A DNA stretch of 64,000 bases from positions 5,832,913 to 5,896,912 of the forward strand of contig OZ029925.1 in NCBI GenBank assembly GCA_964023275.1. The letters run 5' to 3'. Shown here one piece after another: positions 11,001 through 24,000 of this stretch. The notes under the pieces were generated by a model. It worked only from the letters and a program-made list of their open reading frames with translations. It made no database searches and was not told where the DNA came from. Numbering within the stretch: the stretch's first letter is position 1; every line of letters starts with the position of its first letter. The position numbers and the translations under genes were made by a program. The stretch is from Norana najaformis (taxonomy: Eukaryota; Annelida; Clitellata; Crassiclitellata; Hormogastridae).

Positions 11001-14000
11001 CGCCTATTTTTCATACTGGTTAACCCAGCTCTAGTAACAAGTGTTAAACAACATCTTATGGCTGCCATAGCCGTTGACATCGACTTTACCTTGCCTTATC
11101 GCGGGGAAATGCATAGATCCCATCGGAAAAATCACCCACAGTTTAAAAATATATGGCGTCGGTTGAAAGCGTTTTAAAGGTGTCTAAAGAAGGCTTTGCA
11201 ATATTCAGTTTTTAGAGACGATTTGCGGCTGCCAGTGCCGTTGACGTCGACCTCTCTTAGCTTTTCACTTATCTAATTTGCCAAATTTTTGTCATCTAGT
11301 TCAATAATAAGATATATATATGTATATGTATATCGCGTGCCCCGTATATATATGTAATATATATATATACATAGCCACGTCGTATTTGTAAACTGAATAA
11401 TGCAATGCTTTTCAGACACCTTTATATATATAATATATATATAATATATACAAAACAAAATTATTAATTAGTTTTGAACTCCGCCACTGCCTTGTTTGGG
11501 GGTAGTGCCAGTCCCAAGCCTGGATAAAGGAGGAGGGCGACGGCAACGGCCTTTGATGCCATAACCTGTCGTTAAACTGAGGAACTACTACTAATTAGTT
11601 TTGTTAATGAATTGCTATATTCCCGGTTGCAATTTGGTCGATACATTCTTTAACCACAGCGATTGCGTCTGAGGAGTTTCAATGATCGATAGTATCTTTT
11701 CCATGCTACATTTTATTCTGTGATAACAATCATTGAAATTTACCCAGCGTAAGAGTCCTATTTCCGTCGTAAATATCTTTTCCGCTAATTCCAACCAGAG
11801 AGAAATTGCACTGTTTTCCCAGCTGAACAGCGTAGTTGCAGTTTTCTGAGAGAAACACAAGACAACAGGAAAAATGTATGCAAAATAAGTGAAGTGGTGC
11901 TGTAGCCTACACAAGGTTTTTTCCGCTTTACAAATTCGTATTTTATTGATGGCAAATATGGAAAAAGAAACAGAAGCTTGATAATATATATGAAAGGTGC
12001 AACCAACATTCATTACACAGACAGACAGACAGACGCACACACACACAGAGAAACAGACAAGCAGAAACACACACAGACACAAACACGCAGACACATAGAC
12101 AGATACACAGACAGACAGATAGCCAGGAAGATAGACAGACAGGCAGAGAGACAAACAAACAAGCAGTTAGACTGATAGAACGAAAGAAAGACAGTAAGAC
12201 AGAAAGAAAGAACGAAGGCCAGACAGACAGCCAGACAGACAGCCAGACAGACAGAGAGATAGACAGACAGACCTATTCTCTCCATGACGGCGCTCTTTTC
12301 CTTGAACGTGCGTTTGACCTTCTTCCAGTCGACGCATCCGGGTTTGATGATGTCGTAGAGTTGGAAGATGACGAGTCCATCCGTCAGGTCACTGTACAGG
12401 CGGTTGACATATGGACTCACCCCCATGCTGTTCATCCAGTTACGGTAGGCTGCAAAAATGCACATATATCATCATCGTCGTCGTCGTCATCGTCATCGTA
12501 GTCGTCATCGTCATCGTAGTCGTCATCATCATCATCAGCATCATCATCATCATCATCATTATCATCGTCATCATCATCATCATCACCACCACCACCATTA
12601 TACCATCAGTACATCATCATCATCATCACCATTGTCATCGTCAATAGCGTCATCATCACTGCTTCAATAGCCAGCATTATTATTAGTACCATCCTTATCA
12701 CAGCATCACCATCGCCATCATTATCGTCATCGTCATCTTCACCACCACCATCATCATCATCACCTCTGCTATCCACCTCCTCCTCTTCTCATTCATGATT
12801 ATCAGCAACATCATCCCATTACTATAGTTTTTAATTTATGCATCACCGGACTTGCTATTTGCATCCCAGCTTCAGCCGGTACCAAATTCTACCGCTCCGC
12901 GGTGGAGGCACTTGCTCGTTAACAGCTTGTCCAGGATCGCTACACAGAGTCTGCTCAGTAGGCTCGAACCCGTAATCGTTGGATCACAGACCTAGCGCGC
13001 TCTCGAATAGACCACCTACTTTTCTCTTCTCTCGTTTCGTTGATGTCTCCTAGGTCGACGGTGGTTGCTTCGAGGGCCGGGTGCTTGTTGAAAAGGTTGG
13101 CTACGAAGGCCAAGTTCAGCTTATAGATGCCTTTGCAGACATCTTTCGCTGTTACGAAGACGCGGCACTTCATCTTGTCCGCCTCCTGCAACATCTTCTC
13201 CGCTCGCGACTCCAGGTTTTGCTCCTTTTGAAAACCAAACAGAACGGTTGACTACTTTTAAACACAAAAGCTCAATTTGCTACTTTCTAACAAAAAGAAA
13301 CAGTTGACTACACAAAAGCTCAATTTGCTACTTTCTAACAAAAAGAAACAGTTGACTACACAAAAGCTCAATTTGCTACTTTCTAACAAAAAGAAACAGT
13401 TGACTACACAAAAGCTCAATTTGCTACTTTCTAACAAAAAGAAACAGTTGACTACACAAAAGCTCAATTTGCTACTTTCTAACAAAAAGAAACAGTTGAC
13501 TACACAAAAGCTCAATTTGCTACTTTCTAACAAAAAGAAACAGTTGACTACACAAAAGCTCAATTTGCTACTTTCTAACAAAAAGAAACAATTGACTGCT
13601 TTTAAAACCACAAAGCCAATTTGCTCTGATTTAAACCACAAACTCCACAAATCAAAGTTTGCTCCATATTATTTCCTTACATATTTCAATAAGTTTAAAT
13701 TACCTTCCGTTATGCGTTGTTACAATACGTTACCTCACCTCATCTTACCTTACCTGTTCTTACTTTAAACTACCTTGACTTATATTATATAATCATTCCT
13801 GAGTTTCGGTGATGGGTCTAGATTCAACGACTATGATTGTTCAGTATTTATAATTCTAACATTGTAAATTATATCTTAAAATAAATTACATTATAATATA
13901 CAGAGTCTATTACAATAGTATCATATATTATACTATTGTCAGTATATGCATAAACTCTATAATATTTAAGTTGACCATCTGGTCCCCCAATCCCCGAAGA

Positions 14001-17000
14001 GGTCATTGACCCTGTGAACTTTACCCTTTCTGGGGAGGTCGAGACGCCAAGTTCTTTTGGGGCGATCTGGTGGAGCAGGTGGGTGTAAGCGATGGAATCC
14101 TTGATGTCGGTGGTAAAGTTGCTGATCTTGCGACCACATCCGGAGCGTCGCAGGTGGTAGTTGACCCAGCGGATGAGGATCTCCTCGGGCGACAGCTTCA
14201 GGAAGTCCTCGAGGGTCTCTCCCTCTTCGAGCAGCGCCACCAGATTCGGATTATGTTGTAGGTTGATGTCGGACAGCAGACCGATCTGTAACGTAAACGT
14301 AAATGAAAGCAAGCAAGTAAGTAAGTATGTATGTTCTTTATTAACCAATAGCTAATCGAACGTCGGTTTACAAGTATTTAAGAACACAAGAAAACTTAAT
14401 ATGCACACAACATCCCAGTAATAACACATTTACGCGTTAAATTATCAACACGAGGAATAATGCGATCATGGGTTTGGAGCCGTAGGGAATAACTGAGAGT
14501 TTTAACTGGCAGGAGTAGCTGATGTAAGACATGGTTTGGGTTGTTCAAGATGGCTGTAAAGAGACGAGCATCGACTATGCCACAGAGTTCATCGAACGTT
14601 GGGTAGTCCCTAGGAAAATAGTGGAGACGCACAAGTCTCCACATCAAAGCCTGGAGCCGAGCCCTAGCCTGTGCCCCAGCATGAAATATCTCAGCGCCAC
14701 ACAAAAGCTCGTCAGGCAAACCAGCTTAATCAGAGGCGCTGCATCACATCACGGCCCCAAGAGAGCGATCTCAAAAAGATGACACGTAATTGTAATTGCG
14801 ACCTAAAGGAAGATTTTTATTGCGTCTATTTTGTTATCTATTTATGGATAATAAAAGCTTCTTTCTAAGTAACCTTAAGTTGACGTCAACGGCCCTGGCT
14901 GCCGCAAGATGTCGTTAATGCAACGACTGATTTCGACGCTTTTTATTTAAATTAAGACAATCTCAACCGACGCTAAAGCATCAGCTGCGTAAATCGTAAG
15001 TTACTGACGAAAGCACTCGTGTGGTAAGGTCGGCGTCAACAACACCTGGCAGCTAAAAGATGGCGCTAAACTCTGAATAAGTCAATACTCGTTTTAGACA
15101 CCTTTAAAACGGTTCTGATCAATGCCATATATTCATCAAACTGCCCAATGTTTTGATTGTTTGTTTATTCAAAGATGGATAATTGTTTGTTTATTCAAAG
15201 ATGGATAACAGGAAAAACAACAAAGCGCGTAACGTTTACCTTTACACGTATGAAGAGTTTCCATAGGTAAAGGCGTATAACGAAGTGTATTAGGCCTACC
15301 TTTGCCTTTAAGCTTACGAAGAGTTCAATAGTTAGAGTAGTGTTACCTTTAGGCCTAGGCTTATAGGGAGTTTCTACATCTAGAGGGGTATGAACAATTG
15401 TGTTACCTTTAAATTTACGCTTATAAGGGGCATCCACAGTTAGAGGTGTGTAAACAAGCAGATGTAAATGTAAATGTACACGTTTCTCAATAGCGACCAT
15501 ATGGCCTTGACCCTGCTCATTTTTCAATGAATTAATCGGGTCAGGTCCTTCATCACCGCTTCCCGTTTGAACGGGCGCCACGCCATTTTGTATTACCTTA
15601 CCAGATACTTTTACCTTTACCGATAATATCGAAGAAGAACACTGACCCGAATGATCTGCCACATGAGACCGAGTACGAGATGTTCCTTTCCATCTCGAAG
15701 GTCCTCAGGTCCAATGTTGATGATGTTGCAGCCGATGGCTTGTGCAGATCGAAGGGCAAGCATCTGATTCTCGAGGATCTGGTAGACGCTGAGGTTCCCT
15801 TTGTTGATCGCCTTTTCGTGGATTGTGTCCGGCTGAGAAAAGTTGATCATTTTGCTAGAAAAAATGTTCCAGAGAAAAGCATAAACAACCTCCAAAAATT
15901 TCTAAAAACACGTTAACGACTTCTAAAAACTATGAAAGCATCCAAAAATGCATGGCCATTAACCAAAAACTATGAAACATCCAAAAAATGCATGAGCATT
16001 GTCCAAAAACTATAAAAACATTTTTTAAATGCATGAGCATTATCCAAAAACTATAAAAACATTTTTTAAATGCATGAGCATTATCCAAAAACTATAAAAA
16101 CATTCAAAAAATGAATGGCCATTATCCAAAAACTATGAAACATCAAAAAATGCATGAGTATTATCCAAAAACTATGAAAACATTCAAAAATGCATGACCA
16201 TTATCCAAAAACTATGAAAATATTCAAAAAATGCATGACCATTATCCAAAAACTATGAAAAACGTCCAAAGCACGCATAAACAACATTCAGTAAACATAA
16301 ACAACATCAGTCCGACAACATTTAGCTCTTTGCTAATGCTCAGAAAATGCATTATTTCAGTGGTTCATCTTTTACTGTAGAAACTTCCTTATAATGTTCA
16401 TTCTCGGCTGACTACTATGACTGGCCAGACAGCTTTATGGGTGTTACCGGGTGAGGCTGCCTCTGAGTGGTTCTCAGGTGCAATATAATATAATCTAATG
16501 ACTTCTATAGCGCCGTTATCATAATGCCCAAGGCATCAATCGATGGTCGCTTGAAGTGAAATGGAAAATCTGTTCGTATAACAGCCCACTTTAACAAAAG
16601 ACTTCAGTCAAGGAATGACTGATGCAGTTACTAGAGTTGGACGACACGGTAGTTGCGCTTGGCCTGTGACCATACGGTTGGGGTTCGAGCCTACTGAGTG
16701 GACTCCTGTAACGACCCTGGGCAATTTGTTTGACCACACGTACCTCTGTCACCAAACAGTAGAATTTGATACCGGCGTAAGCTGGGAATTAATCGGCAAC
16801 TTCTGCGATGCGCTGGCCTCGTGTCCAGGGCCTTGGGATTCATCCATTAAGGGCCGAAGCGCGGGAAATGAGCGCCTCCCCAGGAATATGGGGAGCTTTA
16901 CTTTACTTCATTGACTAGACTTACCAAAGCAATATCCCGTCATTGCATTTCGTGTAGAGATCGTTTGTTTCTGGGTTGATCGGCAGGTATTTCTTGCAGT

Positions 17001-17664
17001 CCGGATCATCGGCGAAATTTCTACAAATTCAAAACATCATCAGGTTTAAAAAAGAATCTCAACAAACCGCTTTTTATTTATTTACTTATTTATTTATTTA
17101 TTTACCTATTTATTTATTTATTTGAAGTAATAATTACTTGCGCAATGTCAGCACATGTGAACCTGAAAGCGGATGCATGTTAATGCATGTTATTGCCTTG
17201 GGCAAACACTGAGTCAAAAGGCCAGAGTAAAATTACATAGTGAGGCGATCTCAATTGAGTGTAGAATCGCTTCATCGTGAGGTGATGAATCATCATCTGT
17301 TGGACAAGTTGACGCAACATTAGTAATATTACCTTCTTCCGAGTTCACGTTGTTTGCATAAATTATATAACCATACATTAAAATTGTTCATATGCTCGTT
17401 GTGAGGGAAACCCCAAATGCACGAGTCATCTGTTACACACCCTTATCAATACAAAGTACCCAAACGACCCAGTTCCTTGTTAGTCACAGGCTGAAGTACT
17501 GTAAACAGCTTAAATCTTATCTATAATTGATCTATTACGCAGCCGTGCTTAGGATACAGCGCTTTTGAGATGTTGTTCAAAATGCTCTATAAGAATCCTA
17601 CACTTTTAAGTGGTTTTAAGTTGATCAGCTTTTGACACTGAGCAGGCGAATTTCTTTACATCCG

Positions 17665-17756
<92 letters not shown>

Positions 17757-17838
17757 TATTGTTGTTGTTATTGTTGTTGTTGTTATTATTATTACTATTA
17801 TTATTATTGTTATTGTTGTTATTGTTATTGTTGTTGTT

Positions 17839-17869
<31 letters not shown>

Positions 17870-17992
17870 TTACTGTTGTTGTTATTAGTATTATTATTGT
17901 TATTATTATCGTTGTTGTTGTTATTATTATTACTATTATTGCTATTACTATTACTATTGTTATTATTATTATTATTACAATTATTATTGTTG

Positions 17993-18060
<68 letters not shown>

Positions 18061-21000
18061 TAGAAACTCCTAGAGCGTCGGCTCTCGTGCACAAAACATC
18101 AACAAATGGAGCATCAAATTTAAACCTTATTCAGGTCAATACAATCAATCAGTTATAGTTAATTCGTGAGTTAGAAACCATGTAACAGAAACGTGTGCGT
18201 GTGGGTTGGTAGCTTACCCGTTGATCCAGTTGGAGAAGGCAACCTGTTCTTCGTTGGCCACCGAGTGACGAACCTCCTCGTGGGCCTGGGAGCGAACCTC
18301 CTTGATGCCCTTGGGACTGGCAATGACCTTCTGCCACTTGTCCTTCATATCGTACTTGGTCTTCAGCTCAGTGTACAGCTGCACAAGACACGAATCTCCA
18401 TTTCCACCGATGCAACGTAAGATCATATGAGGAAAGGTAGGTTCAGGTATGGTAAAGAAAGGTCAGTTAAGGTCAGTTGAGGTCAAAAAAGGTTAGTTGT
18501 GGTAGATTAAACTCAGGCCATGTAGGTCAGTTAAGGTCAGATGAGGCCAAAAAAGGTTAGTTATGGTAGATTAAAATCAGATCAGGTCAGGTAGGTCAGC
18601 TAAGGTCAGGTAAGGTCATTTAAAGGTTATGTGAGATCAGGTGAAGTCAGGTAAGAAAAGGCAAATGTAAGGTAAGGTAAAGCAGCTAAGAGAAGATAAG
18701 TCAAGGTAGTGACGACTAGAGATTGATGACTGGTATAACAAATGTGTTTTTGTTAGAATTGGCTAGATCTTCTGGTCAGTTATAGCTTACGTTATACCAA
18801 AGATTAGATTAGATTAGATCTTCTGGTTATATCAGCTTACGTTATACTGTAGATTTACTAGATTAGTTTAGATTAGATTGGACTGGATTGGGTTATGTTA
18901 TGTTATGTTATATTATGTTATATTCGATTCGATTAGATTCGATTAGATTTGATCGATATGACAGCAAAGTGGCTTCTTACGTCCTTGAACTCTTCGATGT
19001 CCATTTTCCCATCGCGTACTTTAGTATCATGCTGTTTGACAATGTCGCGAACTTCGAACCCAGGCAGTTTGATGCCGACGGTCTCGAGAGCCTTGCCGAG
19101 TTCATTGGCGTCGATGTAACCACTGCCATCGACGTCGATCTACACAACCACGCACACACAAACACACGAACACACAAGCTGTAATGTAAATTGTAAACAG
19201 GAATTTGAGAAAATGATTTTCAATGCATGTGTAGGTGTATTTGCATGTGTCTGCTATGTTTTGTGGGCACAAATGTGTGCGCGTGTGTGTATGTGTATGC
19301 GTTGCATAGGTGTTCATGGGTGTATATGAATGTGTTTGTGATTGGACTAAGTAGTTGTTTCTTGTCTGAAGCGGCGCTATATAAACTTGTAACGTTAGAA
19401 CTGATAGTCAGTGAGTCAGTCAATGAGCCAGTCAATGAATGAGTGAGCGAGCCAGTGAGTGAGTCAGTCAGTCAGCCATTCAGTCAGTGAGTCAGTCAGT
19501 CAGTCATTCAGTCAGTCAGTCAGTCAGTCAGTCAGTCAGTCATGGATGAAGTGGTCATTACATTACATTATATTGCAATAGTCCTGTATGATTTCTGTCT
19601 GAATAATGCAGTCGACTACATTGCACCAGTCACGTGGTGTGTCATTGGGTGTATTTCGGAAACCCCTCAGGCGTGCAATTCTGCGTCTGTAGTTCCATCC
19701 AGACCTCAGTTTCTCTCGCCCCCTCTTCAAAGTCACTCGTCATGTCATCAGGCGATTAGTCAGACCACCACTGCAGACATATCGCAAATCTATTCACCGA
19801 TGGAGAGTCAGCCATGCGTCACCTCTGCCCAAATAACCATATATGGCTATTTCAGAAGAACGACAGTTTGAGCCGTGGTCCCTTAAGCCAGGCCAGGTGA
19901 GACTGGCGATGACTTACGCAGCAAAAAAGACAGGGACAGCAGACATAGAGACGATGATAAAGGAAGGCAGAAGGGCTGAAAGGAAAGAATTTTCTGGTTG
20001 AATGCTCTTCAATCAGCGCTGTAACTTAAGAATTTTACTTGGTAAAGCATGCGTGCTACGTAAAGTAATGATGTATTTGTCCAGTTATTTAGCGCTAGGA
20101 AGTTTTAAAACTTCTTAATGGCTGTAATTCCTACTTCACGGGACGTTTTCTCAGAGGTTCAACTATTCAGTGATTCCGAGTAGGTGATTATCTTAATAGG
20201 CGCTGTATAAATGTTATGAATTTGTATGTGGATGGATGAATGGTGGATGGATGGGTAGGTGGATGGGTGGGGGTTGGTGGACGGATTAACCGATGGCTGG
20301 ATGGGTGGACAGATTAATGGATGGATAGACTGATGGATAGATTGATGGACGGATAGATTGATGGATGGATAGATTGATGGATGGATGATTGATGGATAGA
20401 TAGATTGAAGGATGGATGGGCGGTTGGATGGATGTGTGGATGGAAGTACGGATGGACCGATGGATGGATGGGCAGATGGACGTACGGACGGAAGGACGGA
20501 CGGATGGATTGATGGATGTATGGATGTATAGATGTATGGATGTGTGATGAATTAATATAATAATCATTGGCATAGGTCCTTTATTAAATCTCTACTTCCT
20601 GGTGTTTGCCCACGTCCCGTGGAATACATCCGCCACATAAAATACAATCGCACGTGTACACAAATAAACACGGATACTAAACATCTCTAATTTCATCTGT
20701 AAATTATATGCGTTCAAAGCTTGTACGGACAGAGACTAGAAACGTCGTCCTGAATTTATATAGCGCGTTCTATTGAAAATTCAACACTCGTGCAAACGAT
20801 AAACGTCAGAATGTGATTTAAATGTAAAATACAATGACCCGAATGAATCTGTGCTGCTTATGGCTTATTGCTTATGGCTTATGGCTTATAGCTTATGACA
20901 TTGCTTATTGCTTATTGCTTATTGCTTATGACTTATTGCTTATGGCTTATGGCGTATTGCTTATTGCTTATTTTGTTTCGTCCAGTCGCTATTTTTATAT

Positions 21001-24000
21001 CTTAACACACATAAATTATAATAATAGGCTTGATACAAAAGCAAATATTTGTGTATGTCCATATAGCCGTAAATCCTGCTTATATACACACAATTATCTG
21101 TATTCATGCAGCAGTATACAAAAGTCCCAATATATCAATATATTTCATTACTGTTCAGGTATAATATACACAGTACACTAAATCTATAGACCTTTACGCA
21201 GATATTCGTATTGAAAGATATACGGATGTTTTCCAAGTTGCAAAGCGACTTAGTTTTCGCAATTTATTAAATTTGCATCCTGTTTGTATTGTAGTCGGCG
21301 GTTAGCGTTGATCTGCAGAGACTGCGGAGCTCTGCGGCGTGATTGTAAGTTAAAACTGTGGGGTTATAGTCCAGGGGAAAGGCGGAACTTCTTCTCGATG
21401 GTTCAGTCTGCCACCCTAAGGTCAAAGTTCCCTTTTTCGGACCAGATCCCACCGGGGCTCTTTCTTCGACCATCTTCTAAACGCCACTGCGATTTGCTAA
21501 GTCACATAATGTAGCCTAGATGTCCAAATTCACATGTAGCTACACGGATAATTAGCTACATAGGCCTATACCCATGGACACAGATGCATAGATGCATGCA
21601 TACATACATACATACATACATGCATGCATGCATACATACATACATACATACATACATAAATACATTTATACATACATACATACACACATACATATATACA
21701 TACATACATACATACATACATGCACACATACTTATATAGGGCCTATATATAGAAACAAAGATGCATAGATACCTACACGCATCCATAATTAGATACATAC
21801 ATACATGCATATATACATGTACACTATGTAATATGATGATGTCTACCAGCATCATGTGAGGCTGTTTTCACTTGCTGTTTCTAGTCTCGGAAGAAGAGAC
21901 GTCCCTGGTGGCCTTTGTGCTGAGTCTACCCGCAGGCCAGTACGTACAGAGGACAAGCGGAGGAGGACAGCAGAGGACAAGCGGAGGAGGACAGCAGACT
22001 GTCAACAACTGACGAAAGACTGCAACTTAAAACTACTGCTATTGCTTTGAAAACTGTTGCTAACCTACTAATGCGTTCATTTACAAAAAAGTCCTTTCTT
22101 TCCTTATTAATGTGTTCATTTATAAAAAAAGTCGTTTCTTTTGTTACTAATGTCTTCATTTTTAAAAAAGTCCTTTCTTTCGTTACTGATGTCATCATTT
22201 ACAAAAAAAGTCTGTTCTTTCCTTACTAATGTCTTCATTTACAAAAAAGTCCTTTCTTTCCTTTCTAATGTCTTCATTTACAAAAAAGTCCTTTCTTTCC
22301 TTACTAATGTCTTCATTTACAAAAAGTCCTTTCATTCCTTACTAATGTCTTCATTTACAAAAAAGTCCTTTCTTTCCTTACTAATGTCTTCATTTACAAA
22401 AAAGTCCTTTCTTTCCTTACTAATGTCTTCATTTTACTTTCCTAAGTGCCCCTCATCTCAAGAATACGCGAAAAGGAAGGTAAGATTTCTAGGTGTACTA
22501 TCCATCACCCAACGTTTGAGAATAAATACTCCCAAGAAGCGGAATTACCTCAGACGATGATAATGATAACGACGACGACGACGATGATGATGGGGACAAC
22601 TGTGACGACGATAACGATACATGCACAAACATGTACAGAGGTAAATTATGCGCACACACACACATATATCCACACACACACACACACACACACATACACA
22701 AACATACTTGAACACGAAGACTATGCCTTATCATTAGCCGATATGCTAACCAATTCCTATATCCTTATATTTACAACTGCTTCGTAGGTCTGCGTGGTAG
22801 GCCTAGTAAAAGGCCTAAATGTTGACCTACATCCGCCCTGCATTCAAAATACAAGGTCCGTCCGATTTGTAATCGACAGCCAATCTAATTATAGCAAACA
22901 CGTTAGCCATTTAAACCTGAATTAATCACCATAAAAATCCCCCTCACTGGCGCTTGCTGCTTGCACGTCCTGTAGTAACAATGACCATTGTTTGCAATTC
23001 ATCTCTTTCAGTCGGTTTATGCCTCTTCATGTTTCCTTTTTCCCGGCTTCAATGTGCATTTTTGAACTTTGTAAGAAGGGCATTATTAAATTATAGCTGT
23101 ATTGTATTGCTTAGTATTGCATATATATACGTATATGTAGATGTATAAGTATATGTATATGTATCATATATATGTATATGTGTATGTATATGTATATGTG
23201 TATGTATATGTGTATGTGTATGTATATGTATTGATTGATTGATTGACTCTTTATTGATCCCAAATTCAACATATCAGGTTACACATAAAACGTACAGGGC
23301 ATTATTAAATTATAGTTGTATTGTATTGTATAGTATTGTATATATATGTGTATGTATATGTACATGTATATGTATAAGTATATGTATATATTATTGCGGC
23401 AACTATTCCGTCCATCCTACCAAATCGCCAACACTGCAACTCTTGCAATCTCTACCCGGGTTTTCCGTTCCAAACCGAAACCGCTCCTACTCCATGCACA
23501 TTTTCCTAACCTGATTCCTCCTGTTATCCGTACACCACTCGCCGCTCCACATCCAACCTTAGCCGTTTGACAGTTTATCTGTCTGACAGTCTACCTGTCT
23601 GATCGCTGGATCTTGACCAGAAACAGAATCTGACCCTAGCTGCCTGCCGATTTTGTTTGTCTGAGCGCTTGTGAATTGTGTTCCCGCAACTTAGCTTTCT
23701 TTGGGCCCTACAGAAATCTCTTGAGATTACGATTACGATTCGTCCAATATAAACCTGAAGTTCAGCGCATAAATATTCATAAATTATGGCAGTTTGTAGC
23801 ATTATTCATGAACGGCTGAGCAGTAGGCTGTGTTGACCTAATTTAGGCGTTTGCATTCAACGTTTAATGCATGCACCTCTGTAGGCTCTGATACTATGAA
23901 CAACTTCTAAGCTATTACTTATTCTGTTCCTACGCTATGTTCTGAACACATGAAATTAAATAAACTGCGCTTGTTTGTTCTAATTAAGAATTGGGCCACC

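Noticed and set aside
11615..12154. 179-codon minus-strand frame
   Set aside because: It overlaps plastin exon 9 in the wrong phase and runs into the CAGA repeat. The real exon is 11744-11845, whose phase matches its neighbours.
13258..13768. 130- and 163-codon frames with 16-residue repeats
   Set aside because: Produced by a 48-bp minisatellite open on both strands because its period is divisible by three; intronic.
17632..18073. Poly-Ile/Val and poly-Leu frames up to 143 codons
   Set aside because: Pure ATT trinucleotide array inside a plastin intron; no start context or family.
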